From Falsirhodobacter sp. alg1 (lineage in GTDB: Bacteria; Pseudomonadota; Alphaproteobacteria; Rhodobacterales; Rhodobacteraceae): a stretch of 64,000 nt of DNA. The notes beneath the pieces were generated by a model, which searched no databases, had not been told where the DNA came from, and saw only the letters and a program-made list of their open reading frames with translations. Each line of letters opens with the position of its first letter. The stretch's first letter is position 1. The translations under genes and the position numbers were made by a program. The stretch is taken from positions 573,315 to 637,314 of the forward strand of contig NZ_BBJC02000001.1 of NCBI RefSeq assembly GCF_000739715.2, read 5' to 3'. Below, piece after piece: positions 25,349-35,586 of this stretch.

Positions 25349-25381
25349 TGCCCGCCGTGGTCCTCGTGACTGCGGCGGGCA
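25349..25381 (+). terminator. Stem-loop between EF-hand and sigma-factor genes
   Basis: A 9-bp perfect stem, TGCCCGCCG at 25349-25357 with CGGCGGGCA at 25373-25381, encloses a 15-base loop. No T tract follows, so it is either a weak terminator or a processing/attenuation element between the EF-hand gene and the sigma-factor gene. Confidence 0.4.
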
Positions 25382-25399
25382 GATGCATTACAGCGGCGT

Positions 25400-25987
25400 A
25401 TGCTTATGCCATTGGACCAGATGACGGACGTGACGGATGATGCGCTGCTGATTCTCTATGCGAATGGGGACAAGGCGGCAGCTCGGGCGTTGACGTTGCG
25501 ATTGACACCACGTGTGCTGGGATTTGCCGCCCGCGTGCTGTCCGACAGGGCCGAGGCCGAGGATGTCGCGCAGGAGGCCATGGTCCGTTTGTGGCGCATG
25601 GCGCCCGAGTGGCGGCAGGGAGAGGCCAAGCTGACAACCTGGCTGTACCGTGTCACTGCGAACCTGTGTACCGACCGGCTGCGCAAGCGGCGTAAATCGG
25701 TTACCCTGGATGATGCGCCCGAGATAGAGGACGCAGCACCATCGGTGGAGCAGGCGATGATGGCGGGCGACAGGATGCGCGCGCTGGATGCCGCCCTTGC
25801 CGGTTTGCCTGAGCGCCAGCGCCAGGCTGTGGTACTGCGCCATATCGAAGGGCTGGGGAATGACGAGATTGCTGGTATCATGGATATCGGTGTTGAAGCG
25901 GTCGAAAGTCTGACCGCGCGGGGGAAGCGGGCCTTGGCCGCGCTTCTTTCAGGCCAGCGACAGCAATTGGGATTCGAGGAGGGCTGA
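25400..25987 (+). CDS. ECF-family RNA polymerase sigma factor
   Basis: About 195 residues. Region 2 (about 30-95) carries ARVLSDRAEAEDVAQEAMVRLWRMAPEW and the promoter-melting segment TWLYRVTANLCTDRLRKRRK. Region 4 (about 130-185) is LDAALAGLPERQRQAVVLRHIEGLGNDEIAGIMDIGVEAVESLTARGKRAL, a helix-turn-helix contacting the -35 element. Possible starts are 25400, 25406 and 25421; the last gives the compact MTDVTDDALL. The next gene begins two bases after its stop and encodes a one-helix membrane protein, the usual position of an anti-sigma factor. Confidence 0.93.
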   Translation: MLMPLDQMTDVTDDALLILYANGDKAAARALTLRLTPRVLGFAARVLSDRAEAEDVAQEAMVRLWRMAPEWRQGEAKLTTWLYRVTANLCTDRLRKRRKSVTLDDAPEIEDAAPSVEQAMMAGDRMRALDAALAGLPERQRQAVVLRHIEGLGNDEIAGIMDIGVEAVESLTARGKRALAALLSGQRQQLGFEEG

Positions 25988-25989
25988 TA

Positions 25990-26325
25990 ATGCATACCGA
26001 TCTGAACGATCTTTTTGCCGAAGCGCGACGCACGCCTTCCGAGCCGTCCCCGGATCTGCTGGCGCGTATTATGGCCGATGCCGAAGACAATATGGCCCGA
26101 CCTGTCACGGCCCCTCCGGCGCCTGTGCGATCGCCCTGGCGGTTCCTTGGCTGGTTGCTGGGGGTATCCGGGGCATCTGCCGGCATGGCCAGTGCAGCGA
26201 TTGCCGGTGTGTGGGTCGGGTTTTCCCAACCGGACACGGTTTCCCGCGTTACGGCCGCTTATTGGGCCGTCACTTCGGTCGAGGTAATTCCGACCTATGA
26301 TTTTCTAACGGACGAGACACAATGA
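25990..26325 (+). CDS. Putative membrane anti-sigma factor
   Basis: 111 residues with an acidic cytoplasmic N-terminus of about 50 residues (HTDLNDLFAEARRTPSEPSPDLLARIMADAED), one membrane helix (about 50-78, FLGWLLGVSGASAGMASAAIAGVWVG) and a short outer tail. No zinc-binding HxxxCxxC motif of the ZAS type is seen. Position between the ECF sigma gene (two bases upstream) and a periplasmic sensor gene, which overlaps its stop by four bases, is the main argument for an anti-sigma role. This parallels the CnrYXH type of arrangement but is not proven. Confidence 0.65.
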   Translation: MHTDLNDLFAEARRTPSEPSPDLLARIMADAEDNMARPVTAPPAPVRSPWRFLGWLLGVSGASAGMASAAIAGVWVGFSQPDTVSRVTAAYWAVTSVEVIPTYDFLTDETQ

Positions 26326-26789
26326 TACTCCGACTGCATTCCCGCACCCTTCGTATCGCGCTTGCTGTATCGGTCGCCCTTAACCTGGCAGTGGCTGGTA
26401 TTGTGGCAGGGGCGGTGCTCCGGGATCCGCCGCGGCGTGACGGGGAGCGCAGTTTCGTCTTTGGCCCCTTTGATGCCGCGCTGAGCGTTGATGACCGACG
26501 CGCAATCCGCAACGCGTTCCGGGCGCAGAAGCCGGAATTGCGGACGGCGATGACGGATATGCAGAAAGAGATGGAGCAGATCTCGGCGATCCTGCGTACG
26601 GAACCTTATGATGCGGCAGCCATCGACAAGATATTTGCACGGCAGCAGGCGCGGGGTGCCTGGATCATGGGGCAGGGCCAGCGACTGCTGTCGGAACGGC
26701 TGGCGGCCATGACCCCCGAAGAACGTGCGGACTTTGCCGACCGGTTGGAGGCTGGACGGAAACAGCCGGCGCCGCCCCCCCGTCGTTGA
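26322..26789 (+). CDS. Periplasmic metal-sensor-like protein (CnrX/ZraP-type Metal_resist domain)
   Basis: 155 residues. An N-terminal membrane anchor or uncleaved signal (about 8-32) precedes a helical periplasmic domain with long amphipathic helices: LSVDDRRAIRNAFRAQKPELRTAM, then TDMQKEMEQISAIL, then the family-like end MTPEERADFADRLEAGR. The architecture fits the periplasmic heavy-metal sensor family (CnrX, ZraP, CpxP-like). No histidine cluster is present, so the ligand need not be a heavy metal. It starts in the stop of the putative anti-sigma gene (ATGA), indicating one regulatory operon. Confidence 0.72.
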   Translation: MILRLHSRTLRIALAVSVALNLAVAGIVAGAVLRDPPRRDGERSFVFGPFDAALSVDDRRAIRNAFRAQKPELRTAMTDMQKEMEQISAILRTEPYDAAAIDKIFARQQARGAWIMGQGQRLLSERLAAMTPEERADFADRLEAGRKQPAPPPRR

Positions 26790-26812
26790 TCCCGCCCCGA
26801 GGCAGGGCGGCC

Positions 26813-28159
26813 TCAGGCCGAGCGGGCCGCCCATTCCGGCGCGGCCGATCCGACCGTAACCTGGTTGCGCCCCGCTGCCTTTGATTGCAGCAGGGCGTGA
26901 TCGGCGCGGTCCACGGTATCCATTACAGGCTCGGTCCCCATGCGTCCGCGTGTGGCAAGGCCGATGGAGATCGTCACGCACAAATCCTCTCCCGAAGGGA
27001 TCGTGACCGGCGTTCCAGCCACCTCGCGGCACAGCCGCTCGGCAATGTCCAGGGCAGCAGCCAGTTTCATGTCGGGCAGGGCGATCAGAAATTCCTCACC
27101 GCCGATCCGTGCCACCAGATCGCCGGGGCGCAATTGTGCAGCAAGGCGTGCGGCGACTTCGGAAAGGACGACATCGCCCGCGGCATGGCCCCAGCGGTCA
27201 TTCACCGATTTGAAACGGTCAAGATCGATCAGCAGAATGGCGAGATCGGCCTGCGCCATCGTCTGCAGGCGGGGCATGGCAAAGCGGCGGTTGTGCAATC
27301 CGGTCAGGGGATCGACCATGGCCATGCGCAGCCCCTGCGCCACAGAGGCGCGGCGGCCATCCATTGCCCGTTTGCCCTGCATCATCGTGCCAAGGCGCAA
27401 GGCCAGTTCATCCGGGGCCAATGGTGTGGTCACAACCTCATCCGCGCCCAGATCCCATGCCATGGCCGCCGCATCGGGACGCAGGGCATGCCCGACGATA
27501 CAGACATGCGCATGGCGGGTCGCGGCGCGTGACCGCAGGTCGGACATCAACCGAAGGCCGCCACCAAGACCGCCCAGATCGGCATCGATGACATAGACAT
27601 CGGGGGAATTCTCGGAATCGCTCAGGACCTCTTCACGCGACATGACGCAGATCGTATCGCGGATATGGTCCCGCAGGTCGGCACGCAGGCGCGAAACGCA
27701 ATCGGACGGATTTCCGATCAGCGCCACGCACCCCGGACGTTCGAATGCCGGTGCATCCTCGGCCAGGCCCGACGGGGCGGGGCCCGCCTCGTCTGCGGCG
27801 GCATTCTGGCGCAAGATTGCCCGCAGGCGTGCGGCCAACAGGGCATCATCAACGGGTTTCTGCATATAATCGATCGCACCGGCCTTCAGTACCGTGATGC
27901 GAAGGGACGGGTCCGTCCCGGCGGAAAGGACGATCGTGGGAATGTCGCGCAGACGCGGATCCCTGCGCAGGGTGCGTAGATCTTCAACCGGATCGGGGGT
28001 GTCTATCAGGATGGCACCCAGCTTTTCTTGCCGTGCGGCGGGTAGTGCATCCTCCACCCGTTCGACCAGCATCGGAACATAACAGCTGGCGATCAGGCGC
28101 AGGTTCGTGCAGGTGCGGCTGCTGGCAACCGGGTCGATGACTAGAATACGTCCGTTCAT
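26813..28159 (-). CDS. PleD-type response regulator with GGDEF diguanylate cyclase
   Basis: 448 residues. The first receiver domain (1-118) has the phosphorylation candidate Asp53 (AILIDT) and Lys101. A second, degenerate receiver (about 142-262) follows, and then a GGDEF domain (about 275-445). The active site reads GGEEF (353-357), and the inhibitory I-site RxxD is intact five residues before it (RPGD, 344-347). It is therefore expected to make cyclic di-GMP and to be product-inhibited. The first receiver has only one Asp in the usual acidic pair (ILVIDP). No histidine kinase is adjacent. Confidence 0.93.
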   Translation of the reverse strand: MNGRILVIDPVASSRTCTNLRLIASCYVPMLVERVEDALPAARQEKLGAILIDTPDPVEDLRTLRRDPRLRDIPTIVLSAGTDPSLRITVLKAGAIDYMQKPVDDALLAARLRAILRQNAAADEAGPAPSGLAEDAPAFERPGCVALIGNPSDCVSRLRADLRDHIRDTICVMSREEVLSDSENSPDVYVIDADLGGLGGGLRLMSDLRSRAATRHAHVCIVGHALRPDAAAMAWDLGADEVVTTPLAPDELALRLGTMMQGKRAMDGRRASVAQGLRMAMVDPLTGLHNRRFAMPRLQTMAQADLAILLIDLDRFKSVNDRWGHAAGDVVLSEVAARLAAQLRPGDLVARIGGEEFLIALPDMKLAAALDIAERLCREVAGTPVTIPSGEDLCVTISIGLATRGRMGTEPVMDTVDRADHALLQSKAAGRNQVTVGSAAPEWAARSA

Positions 28160-28275
28160 GATCGCCCCCTGTTGGATGTTGCCTTATCGTTATTACCTTG
28201 GCCGGAAATTGGTTAAGAAATCATTTCTGCTCATCCTTCTCTTGCATCTGCCCCCTCACTTGGACGTTATTAAGC

Positions 28276-28575
28276 ATGACATCACAAACTCCTCTCCCCT
28301 CGATCGAGAGTGCCGAAGCACTTGCCCTCGAAGCGCTCATGTGGCTTGCGGGGCAGCCCGAATTACTCCCCGATTTCATGGCCCAGACAGGGGCAGGCGT
28401 GGACAGCCTGCGCGACGCGGCGGCCGATCCCAGCTTTCTGGGGGCCGTGCTGGATTTCCTGCTGTCCGAGGATGAGCGGGTGATCGCATTCTGCGATAAT
28501 AACCGCCGTGCCTATACCGAACCGATGCAGGCCCGGGCGGTTCTGCCGGGCGGCAACCTGCCGCATTGGACATGA
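28276..28575 (+). CDS. DUF3572 family protein
   Basis: 99 residues, small and acidic with no membrane segment. The core ESAEALALEALMWLAGQPELL, then FMAQTGAGVDSLRDAAADPSFLGAVLDFLL and ERVIAFC matches DUF3572, a short helical family found almost only in alphaproteobacteria. It ends one base before a HAD phosphatase gene, and that order suggests co-expression. The intergenic region to the divergent diguanylate cyclase gene is 116 bases. No function is known. Confidence 0.85.
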   Translation: MTSQTPLPSIESAEALALEALMWLAGQPELLPDFMAQTGAGVDSLRDAAADPSFLGAVLDFLLSEDERVIAFCDNNRRAYTEPMQARAVLPGGNLPHWT

Positions 28576-28576
28576 A

Positions 28577-29278
28577 ATGATTCGGGGAATCATCTTCGAC
28601 AAGGACGGGACACTGTTCGATTTCCACCAGAGCTGGGGGGTATGGGCAGCGGGGTTTCTGGCCACGCTCAGCCCTGATTCTGCCGTGCAGGCCCATCTGG
28701 CACGGGTGATCGGCTATGATCCTGCCACGGCCCGTTTCGCCTCCGATAGCCCTGTCATTGCCGGAACGCCGGATGACATCACCGATGTGCTGATCGCGCA
28801 TCTGCCCGAATGGACGCGGGCCGATCTGGTTGCCTGCATGAACGAAGAGGCCGCTCGTGCGCCGATGGTACCTGCCGTACCACTTCTGCCATTGTTAGAC
28901 AGATTGCGCGAAAGGGGCCTTGTTCTGGGAGTGGCCACGAACGATTCCGAGCAGCCTGCCCGCGTTCATCTGGAAACGCATGGCATTGCCGATCATTTCG
29001 CCTTTGTGGCCGGATCGGACAGCGGTTTCGGGGGGAAACCTGCGGCAGGGCAGCTTCATGCCTTCTGCCGGCATACGGGGTTTGACCCTGCCGAGGTCAT
29101 CATGGTTGGCGATAGTACCCATGATCTGGCCGCCGCCCGCGCGGCAGGCATGATTTCGGTGGGTGTCCTGACAGGGCCTGCCATGCGTGCAGACCTTCAG
29201 CCGCTGGCGGATGCGGTTCTGACGGACATCGGCGCCTTGCCGGAATGGATCGAAAAATTACAGTCTCCGGATGCATAA
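28577..29278 (+). CDS. HAD-superfamily phosphatase, phosphoglycolate-phosphatase-like
   Basis: 233 residues. HAD motif I is IIFDKDGTLFDF (Asp nucleophile near residue 7), motif II is GVATNDSE, the motif III lysine is in FGGKPAAG and motif IV is VMVGDSTHDLAAARAAG. A helical C1 cap lies between motifs I and II. This is the Gph/PGPase-type subfamily, acting on small phosphate esters in the cytoplasm; the real substrate cannot be told. It starts two bases after the DUF3572 stop. No Calvin-cycle genes are near. Confidence 0.88.
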   Translation: MIRGIIFDKDGTLFDFHQSWGVWAAGFLATLSPDSAVQAHLARVIGYDPATARFASDSPVIAGTPDDITDVLIAHLPEWTRADLVACMNEEAARAPMVPAVPLLPLLDRLRERGLVLGVATNDSEQPARVHLETHGIADHFAFVAGSDSGFGGKPAAGQLHAFCRHTGFDPAEVIMVGDSTHDLAAARAAGMISVGVLTGPAMRADLQPLADAVLTDIGALPEWIEKLQSPDA

Positions 29279-29380
29279 GATTTATATCGTCAGAACGAAA
29301 TAACTGCATTAGGTTATATGATAAGCTGCGCTGCGAGGTGGGGGAGCCTTGCGGTGCGGCGTTATAGGAAGGAGCTTTCT

Positions 29381-31342
29381 ATGTCGGACCATAGCCGGGC
29401 CGTTTTTCCGCCCGCCAAGGATTTCGTGGCCCATGCGTTGATCGATGCCGATGACTATACGCGGCTTTATACCCAATCGATTACCGACCCTGACGGTTTC
29501 TGGGGGCATGAGGGCCGGAGCCTTGACTGGATTACCCCGTTCACCAAGGTGAAGAACACCGATCAGACCCATGGTCAGGTCAATATCCGCTGGTTCGAGG
29601 ATGGCGTATTGAATGCCTCCGTCAATTGTATCGACCGGCATCTTCCAGCCCGCGCCGCGCAGACCGCCATCATCTGGGAGCCGGATGATCCGGCCGCCCC
29701 TGCGTTGCACATCACCTATGCCGAACTTTCGGAAAAGGTGAACCGTTTTGCCAATGTGCTGCTGAGCCAGGGGATCATGCGGGGCGACCGTGTGGTGATC
29801 TATCTGCCCATGATTCCCGAGGCCGCCTATGCGATGCTGGCCTGCGCGCGGATCGGGGCCATCCATTCGGTGGTTTTTGCGGGGTTCTCTCCCGACAGCC
29901 TTGCCAACCGCATCAATGATTGCGGAGCCAAACTGGTCATCACCGCAGATACGGCCCCGCGGGGCGGCAAACGAACGGCGTTGAAATCAAACACCGACGC
30001 CGCCTTGTTGCGCTGTTCGGAAAAGGTGCGCTGCCTGGTGGTCAAGCACACGGGGGACCAGATCACCTGGATCGAGGGTCGTGACGTGGACGTAAAGGCG
30101 ATGATGGCCACCGTCGCGCCCGAATGCCCGCCGCGCCCGATGGGGGCCGAGGATCCGCTGTTCATTCTCTATACCTCCGGTTCTACCGGGCGCCCCAAGG
30201 GCGTGGTGCATACGACCGGCGGTTACCTGCTGTATTCCGCAATGACGCACCGGTTGGTTTTCGATTACCACGAGGGGGATATCTACTGGTGTACCGCCGA
30301 TGTCGGCTGGGTCACGGGGCATAGCTATATCGTTTACGGCCCCCTGGTGAATGGCGCAACGACGCTGATGTTCGAGGGTACGCCAACCTATCCCGATGCC
30401 GGACGGTTCTGGGATGTGGTGCAGAAGCACAAGGTGACCCAGTTCTATACCGCGCCCACGGCCATCCGCGCCCTGGTCGGGCAAGGAGAGGAATGGCCCG
30501 CGAAATACGATCTCTCCACCCTGAAGGTGCTGGGAACGGTCGGGGAACCGATCAACCCCGAGGCATGGTCATGGTTCAATACCCATATCGGCAAAGGCAA
30601 GTGCCCGATCGTCGATACGTTCTGGCAGACCGAAACGGGCGGCCATATGCTGACCCCGCTGCCCGGTGCCACCGCCACCAAACCCGGTTCTGCCACCAAG
30701 CCGTTTTTCGGGGTGAAGCCCGTCGTGCTGGATCCGACCACGGGGGTGGAACTGGAGGGAGAGACCGAGGGCGTTCTGGCGATTGCCGATAGCTGGCCGG
30801 GCCAGATGCGCACCCTCTGGGGGGATCATGAACGGTTCGAGGATGCCTATTTCAGCCAGTACAAAGGGTATTATTTCACCGGTGACGGATGCCGCAGGGA
30901 TGCCGACGGGGATTACTGGATCACGGGCCGCGTCGATGATGTGCTGAACGTGTCCGGCCACCGCATGGGCACAGCCGAAGTTGAATCCGCGCTGGTGGCC
31001 CATCCCGATGTGGCCGAGGCGGCGGTTGTCGGCTTTCCCCATGATATCAAGGGGCAGGGGATCTATGCCTATGTCACCCTGATGAACAACGTCACCCCGT
31101 CGGACAAACTGCTGGATGATCTGCGGGCCTGGGTGCGCCGTGAAATCGGCCCGATTGCCACGCCCGATCATCTGCAATGGGCGCCGGGCCTGCCAAAGAC
31201 CCGTTCAGGCAAGATTATGCGCCGTATTCTGCGCAAGATCGCCGAGGATGATTTCGGGGCTTTGGGGGATACCTCCACGCTGGCCGATCCGGCTGTGGTG
31301 GATGACCTGATCGAACATCGCAAGAACCGCGCCGACGCGTAG
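29381..31342 (+). CDS. acs: Acetyl-CoA synthetase
   Basis: 653 residues, matching Escherichia coli Acs (652). Adenylation motifs are [29 protein letters not shown] (the Trp closing the acetate pocket), YYFTGDG and the A10 motif [11 protein letters not shown], whose lysine is the usual acetylation switch. It converts acetate, ATP and CoA to acetyl-CoA. AAGGAG lies just before ATG 29381; an upstream in-frame start at 29318 is not needed. The following MHS transporter gene, 182 bases on, may supply acetate or another carboxylate. No acetylating Pat or deacetylase gene is visible. Confidence 0.95.
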   Translation: MSDHSRAVFPPAKDFVAHALIDADDYTRLYTQSITDPDGFWGHEGRSLDWITPFTKVKNTDQTHGQVNIRWFEDGVLNASVNCIDRHLPARAAQTAIIWEPDDPAAPALHITYAELSEKVNRFANVLLSQGIMRGDRVVIYLPMIPEAAYAMLACARIGAIHSVVFAGFSPDSLANRINDCGAKLVITADTAPRGGKRTALKSNTDAALLRCSEKVRCLVVKHTGDQITWIEGRDVDVKAMMATVAPECPPRPMGAEDPLFILYTSGSTGRPKGVVHTTGGYLLYSAMTHRLVFDYHEGDIYWCTADVGWVTGHSYIVYGPLVNGATTLMFEGTPTYPDAGRFWDVVQKHKVTQFYTAPTAIRALVGQGEEWPAKYDLSTLKVLGTVGEPINPEAWSWFNTHIGKGKCPIVDTFWQTETGGHMLTPLPGATATKPGSATKPFFGVKPVVLDPTTGVELEGETEGVLAIADSWPGQMRTLWGDHERFEDAYFSQYKGYYFTGDGCRRDADGDYWITGRVDDVLNVSGHRMGTAEVESALVAHPDVAEAAVVGFPHDIKGQGIYAYVTLMNNVTPSDKLLDDLRAWVRREIGPIATPDHLQWAPGLPKTRSGKIMRRILRKIAEDDFGALGDTSTLADPAVVDDLIEHRKNRADA

Positions 31343-31354
31343 GAATTGCGGTCA

Positions 31355-31378
31355 CGCGCGCCGCCCCGGTGGCGCGCG
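31355..31378 (+). other. GC-rich stem-loop between acs and MHS transporter genes
   Basis: Bases 31355-31365 pair with 31368-31378 over 11 positions (one G/T wobble). No T tract follows. It could be an attenuator or an mRNA-processing or stability element in the 182-base acs-transporter gap. Confidence 0.4.
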
Positions 31379-31524
31379 CAAGGGCATCGGTTTTGCGGCT
31401 TGGGAGGGCTGCGGCCGATGAAGGAGGAGGCCACACCATGTGGCCCGATATCAACGAGGGATCCGGACGTGGCCACACGGGCTTCCCCGTTGGTCTGCGT
31501 CCTGTAACAGGGAGGTTGAATAAC

Positions 31525-33333
31525 ATGGTAAACATGGCTGACCAGCAGGATCATGCGCGATCCCGTCCCATGACCCGAGAGGAGAAGAAGGTCATCCTTG
31601 CCTCTTCTGCGGGGACCATCTTCGAATGGTATGATTTCTATCTCTATGGCTCGCTGGCCGCGATTATCGGCGCGCAATTTTTCACCGCCTTTCCCGAAGC
31701 CACGCGCAATGTGTTTGCGCTGCTGGCCTTTGCCGCCGGGTTTCTGGTGCGGCCTTTCGGTGCGCTTGTGTTCGGATCGATCGGTGATCTGGTCGGGCGT
31801 AAATATACCTTCCTCATCACGATCCTGATCATGGGGTTCTCCACCTTTCTGGTGGGTCTGCTGCCCGGCTATACCAGCTGGGGGATCGTGGCCCCGATCA
31901 TCCTGATCGCGCTGCGCATGCTTCAGGGCTTGGCCTTGGGCGGAGAATATGGCGGGGCTGCGGTCTATGTGGCCGAACATGCCCCGCGCAACCGTCGCGG
32001 CTATTATACGGCGTTTATCCAGACAACAGCCACCTTGGGTCTGCTGCTGTCGCTGATCGTGATTCTACTGGTGCAGAGCTATGTGAACGGAAATTACCCC
32101 TCGCAGCCGCTGCTGGATCTGGCCGGTAATCCTGTTCTGCTGGCAGATGGCACACCGCAGATGATCTCGGCGTTCAACGCATGGGGATGGCGTATTCCGT
32201 TCCTTGGTTCTTCGGTTCTGCTGGCAATATCGCTTTATATCCGTCTGCAGATGGAGGAATCGCCCGCCTTCAAGAAGATGAAAAGCGAGGGCCGTGCTTC
32301 CAAGGCCCCGATGCGCGAGGCGTTCGGCAACTGGAAAAACGGTCGCATTGCCCTGATCGCCCTTCTGGGCCTGACTGCCGGGCAGGCCGTAGTTTGGTAC
32401 TCGGGGCAGTTCTACGCGCTGTTCTTTGTGCAGAACGTGGTAAAGATCGACAGCTTCAGCGCCAATGTGTTCATCGCATGGGCCCTGATCTTGGGTACCG
32501 GTGGGTTCCTGTTCTTTGGCGGATTGTCGGACCGGATCGGCCGCAAGCCCATCATTCTGACAGGCTGCCTTTTGGCGGCGCTTACATATTTCCCGGTGTT
32601 CAAGGGGATTACGCATATCGCGAACCCCGCACTCTACGCAGCGCAGCAAGTACCGGTTGTGGTCACGCATGTGCCGGATGATTGCTCGTTCCAGTTCAAC
32701 CCGACGGGTACGGTGAAATTCACCTCATCCTGCGATATCGCCAAGGCTGCGCTCGCCAAGGCATCGGTCAATTATACATCCGCCGATGGGGCGGCTGTGG
32801 GGCCAGCCACGGTCCATGTCGGGGATTCGGTGATACCGTCCTATGATGCCTCGGCCCTGGCAGGTCCGGAGCTGGCGGCAGAAAAGGCACGCTTTGAGGC
32901 AGCGCTTGCAACGGCACTGACGGATGCCGGCTATCCCACCAATGCGGCGCAGAACGGCAGCATCGCCAAGGCCGAACATTTCTTCGATATCTTCACCCCG
33001 CAGAAGCTGACGCTGGTCGTGATCCTGACCTATCTGATCCTGCTGGTCACGATGGTGTACGGGCCGATTGCCGCAATGCTGGTAGAGCTGTTTCCAACAC
33101 GCATCCGCTATTCGGGCCTGTCGCTGCCCTATCATATCGGCAACGGATGGTTCGGGGGGCTGCTGCCTGCAACAGCCTTTGCGATTTCGGCACAAACCGG
33201 CAATATCTATGCGGGTCTGTGGTATGCGATCGTGGTGGCGGTCATGACGGTCGTGATCGGGACGCTGTTTGTACCCGGCGGAACGCATAAGAAGGATATC
33301 TTTGCCGACGACGACCAACCCGTTAAGCGCTGA
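31525..33333 (+). CDS. MHS-type MFS transporter with large non-cytoplasmic insertion
   Basis: 602 residues. The N-terminal [19 protein letters not shown] is the metabolite:H+ symporter signature (KgtP, ProP, ShiA). [11 protein letters not shown] and [13 protein letters not shown] are the two MFS loop-2/loop-8 motifs. Ordinary members have about 430-450 residues. Here an insertion of about 130 residues (about 363-493) sits in the C-terminal half before the last helices, with Cys387 and Cys403, and a shorter one sits at about 187-216. GGGAGG lies nine bases before ATG 31525. Position behind acs suggests a short-chain carboxylate substrate; this is inference. Confidence 0.88.
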   Translation: MVNMADQQDHARSRPMTREEKKVILASSAGTIFEWYDFYLYGSLAAIIGAQFFTAFPEATRNVFALLAFAAGFLVRPFGALVFGSIGDLVGRKYTFLITILIMGFSTFLVGLLPGYTSWGIVAPIILIALRMLQGLALGGEYGGAAVYVAEHAPRNRRGYYTAFIQTTATLGLLLSLIVILLVQSYVNGNYPSQPLLDLAGNPVLLADGTPQMISAFNAWGWRIPFLGSSVLLAISLYIRLQMEESPAFKKMKSEGRASKAPMREAFGNWKNGRIALIALLGLTAGQAVVWYSGQFYALFFVQNVVKIDSFSANVFIAWALILGTGGFLFFGGLSDRIGRKPIILTGCLLAALTYFPVFKGITHIANPALYAAQQVPVVVTHVPDDCSFQFNPTGTVKFTSSCDIAKAALAKASVNYTSADGAAVGPATVHVGDSVIPSYDASALAGPELAAEKARFEAALATALTDAGYPTNAAQNGSIAKAEHFFDIFTPQKLTLVVILTYLILLVTMVYGPIAAMLVELFPTRIRYSGLSLPYHIGNGWFGGLLPATAFAISAQTGNIYAGLWYAIVVAVMTVVIGTLFVPGGTHKKDIFADDDQPVKR

Positions 33334-34096
33334 ACGGATCGTCGGGATATCCGACGCCGGTCAGATACAGCCCGTCCGGCGGGCAGACCGGGCCACAAGC
33401 GGCCCGGTTTCTTGCGGCCAATGCCTCGGCAACACGGTCGGGCTGCCAGCTGCCAGCGCCCACACGTTCCAATGTCCCGACGATGGAGCGGACCTGATTA
33501 TGCAGGAAGCTGCGCGCCCGGAGGGTAAAGCGGAATTCCGCCCCACCTTCGATAGGGACCTCCGACACCAGAATCTCGTCCAGTGTTTTGACCGGAGAGG
33601 CGGCCTGGCACATCGTTGACCGGAATGTCGTGAAATCATGATGGCCCACCAGATGTGCGGCCCCCGCACGCAGGGCATCCAGTGACAGGGGATGCGCAAC
33701 ACGCCAGACCAGCCCGCGATCGTGGGTAAGGGGGGCGCGTCGGGCCTGCAGGCGGAACAGGTACTGCCGTTCCTGCGCCGAAAACCTTGCATGGAAATCG
33801 TCGGCCACGCGCGCGCAGGCGGTGATGGCGACAGGCGCCGGCTTCAGGTGGTGGTTCAGCGCGCCTGCCAGCTTGAACGGATCCCATTCGCGCGGCAGAT
33901 CGCAATGCGCGACCTGGCCTGTAGCATGGACCCCCGCATCGGTACGGCCTGCGGCGGCAATGGTATGGGGACCGGGTTCCAACCGTGCCAAGGCCGCCTC
34001 GATCGCAGCCTGAACCGATGCCTGCCCGTCGGCCTGCCTTTGCCAGCCGCAGAACGGCCCGCCGTGATAATCAACTTTCAGCGCATATCTGGGCAT
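33323..34096 (-). CDS. truA: tRNA pseudouridine(38-40) synthase
   Basis: 257 residues. The catalytic aspartate lies in [18 protein letters not shown]. The N-terminal [19 protein letters not shown] and the C-terminal [18 protein letters not shown] are standard TruA elements. The enzyme converts uridines at positions 38, 39 and 40 in tRNA anticodon arms to pseudouridine. ATG 34096 gives the family start; the longer frame to 34192 is not supported. Its stop overlaps the convergent transporter gene by 11 bases. It is divergent from ycjX with an 83-base gap. Confidence 0.95.
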   Translation of the reverse strand: MPRYALKVDYHGGPFCGWQRQADGQASVQAAIEAALARLEPGPHTIAAAGRTDAGVHATGQVAHCDLPREWDPFKLAGALNHHLKPAPVAITACARVADDFHARFSAQERQYLFRLQARRAPLTHDRGLVWRVAHPLSLDALRAGAAHLVGHHDFTTFRSTMCQAASPVKTLDEILVSEVPIEGGAEFRFTLRARSFLHNQVRSIVGTLERVGAGSWQPDRVAEALAARNRAACGPVCPPDGLYLTGVGYPDDPFSA

Positions 34097-34179
34097 GATT
34101 GCGGAGGTAGCACCGTTGCCGCGCCCTACACAAGGGCGGCGATCTGCCCTACATTCAACAAAGATTGCCGGAGGATGGC

Positions 34180-35586
34180 GTGGCCCTATCAACCCTGACC
34201 GATACCATGACCCGCCGCGTGGAAGGCACCGTTGCCAGCGTAGGCGGGCTTTTTTCCGATCCTGTCATCCGGCTGGGGGTTACGGGTCTTTCGCGCGCGG
34301 GCAAGACCGTGTTCATCACGGGGCTGGTGGCCAACCTGCTGGACCGGGCACGAATGCCCCAGCTGAAGGCCAATGACCGGATCGAGAGCGTCTTTTTGCA
34401 GCCGCAGCCGGATATGACGCTGCCCCGCTTCGAATACGAGCAGCACCTCGCTGCCATGACGGGGGATGACCCGCGCTGGCCTGCCTCCACCCGCCATATA
34501 TCCGAATTGCGGCTATCGTTCCGCGTGCGTCCGACGGGGCTGTTTTCCGGCCTGCAGGGCATGCAGACCGTGCATCTGGACATCATCGACTATCCCGGGG
34601 AATGGCTGCTGGATCTTGCCCTGCTGGAGCGGAGCTACGAGGAATGGTCCGATGCCACCTTTGCCCGTATCGCCAAGCGCCCGCAGGCACGTGATTTTCT
34701 GGCGACGGCCCGGGCCGAGGATGGATCCCTGCCCTTGGATGAGCCGCGCGCACAGGCGCTTGCCGCCAGTTTTACCGATTATCTGAACACCGCGCGCGAG
34801 GACGGGTATTCCGACTGCACGCCGGGGCGGTTCCTGTTGCCCGGTGATCTGGCCGGATCGCCGGTGCTGACATTCGCCCCGATGCCAAGGCCGTCAGCTG
34901 CGCCGCGTGGCAGCCTGTGGCACGAGATGGCCCGGCGGTACGAGGCATATAAGGACAAGGTCGTCCGCCCGTTCTTTCGTAACCACTTCAGCCGGATCGA
35001 CAGGCAGGTGGTGCTGGTGGATGCCTTGGGGGCAATCCACTCCGGCCCGCAGGCGCTGGAGGATCTGCGTCGGACGATGGCCGATATCCTGACCGCCTTC
35101 CGTCCGGGGGCGAACAGTTTCCTGTCGCAGATCCTGATGGGCAAGCGGGTGGAACGTATCCTGTTTGCCGCAACAAAGGCCGACCATCTGCATCACACCC
35201 AGCATGGCAGCCTGACATCCATCATGGAGGCGCTGCTGCGTGATGCCCGTGATCGTGCCGCCTTTGCCGGCGCGCGGACCGAGGCGATGTCACTGGCCAG
35301 CCTGCGGGCCACGGTAGAAGAAACCGTAAGCCGCCACGGCGAAAGCGTGGAGGCCGTTCGGGGCCGTCTGGCCGATGGCCGTCAGGTGGCGATGTATCCG
35401 GGGGAATTGCCCTCGGATCCGGCACGCCTGCTGTCCCCGGCCCGGGACGGGGCCGAAAAATGGCTGGACGCGGATTTTGCATTGATGGGATTTGCACCAT
35501 CCCGCGTGAACCTGCGCCCGGGGGAAGGGCCGCCGCATATCCGTCTGGATCGTGCCGCACAGTTCCTGATCGGAGATCGCCTGTGA
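34180..35586 (+). CDS. ycjX: YcjX family P-loop GTPase-like protein
   Basis: 468 residues. The P-loop [10 protein letters not shown] (about 35-44) and the downstream [13 protein letters not shown] are signatures of the YcjX/DUF463 family, linked in enterobacteria to the phage-shock (Psp) envelope-stress response. GTG 34180 is chosen because GGAGG lies five bases before it; TTG 34165 is an alternative. Its stop overlaps the ycjF-like start as GTGA, the usual ycjX-ycjF pairing. No pspA or pspF gene is near. The molecular role is unknown. Confidence 0.9.
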   Translation: MALSTLTDTMTRRVEGTVASVGGLFSDPVIRLGVTGLSRAGKTVFITGLVANLLDRARMPQLKANDRIESVFLQPQPDMTLPRFEYEQHLAAMTGDDPRWPASTRHISELRLSFRVRPTGLFSGLQGMQTVHLDIIDYPGEWLLDLALLERSYEEWSDATFARIAKRPQARDFLATARAEDGSLPLDEPRAQALAASFTDYLNTAREDGYSDCTPGRFLLPGDLAGSPVLTFAPMPRPSAAPRGSLWHEMARRYEAYKDKVVRPFFRNHFSRIDRQVVLVDALGAIHSGPQALEDLRRTMADILTAFRPGANSFLSQILMGKRVERILFAATKADHLHHTQHGSLTSIMEALLRDARDRAAFAGARTEAMSLASLRATVEETVSRHGESVEAVRGRLADGRQVAMYPGELPSDPARLLSPARDGAEKWLDADFALMGFAPSRVNLRPGEGPPHIRLDRAAQFLIGDRL

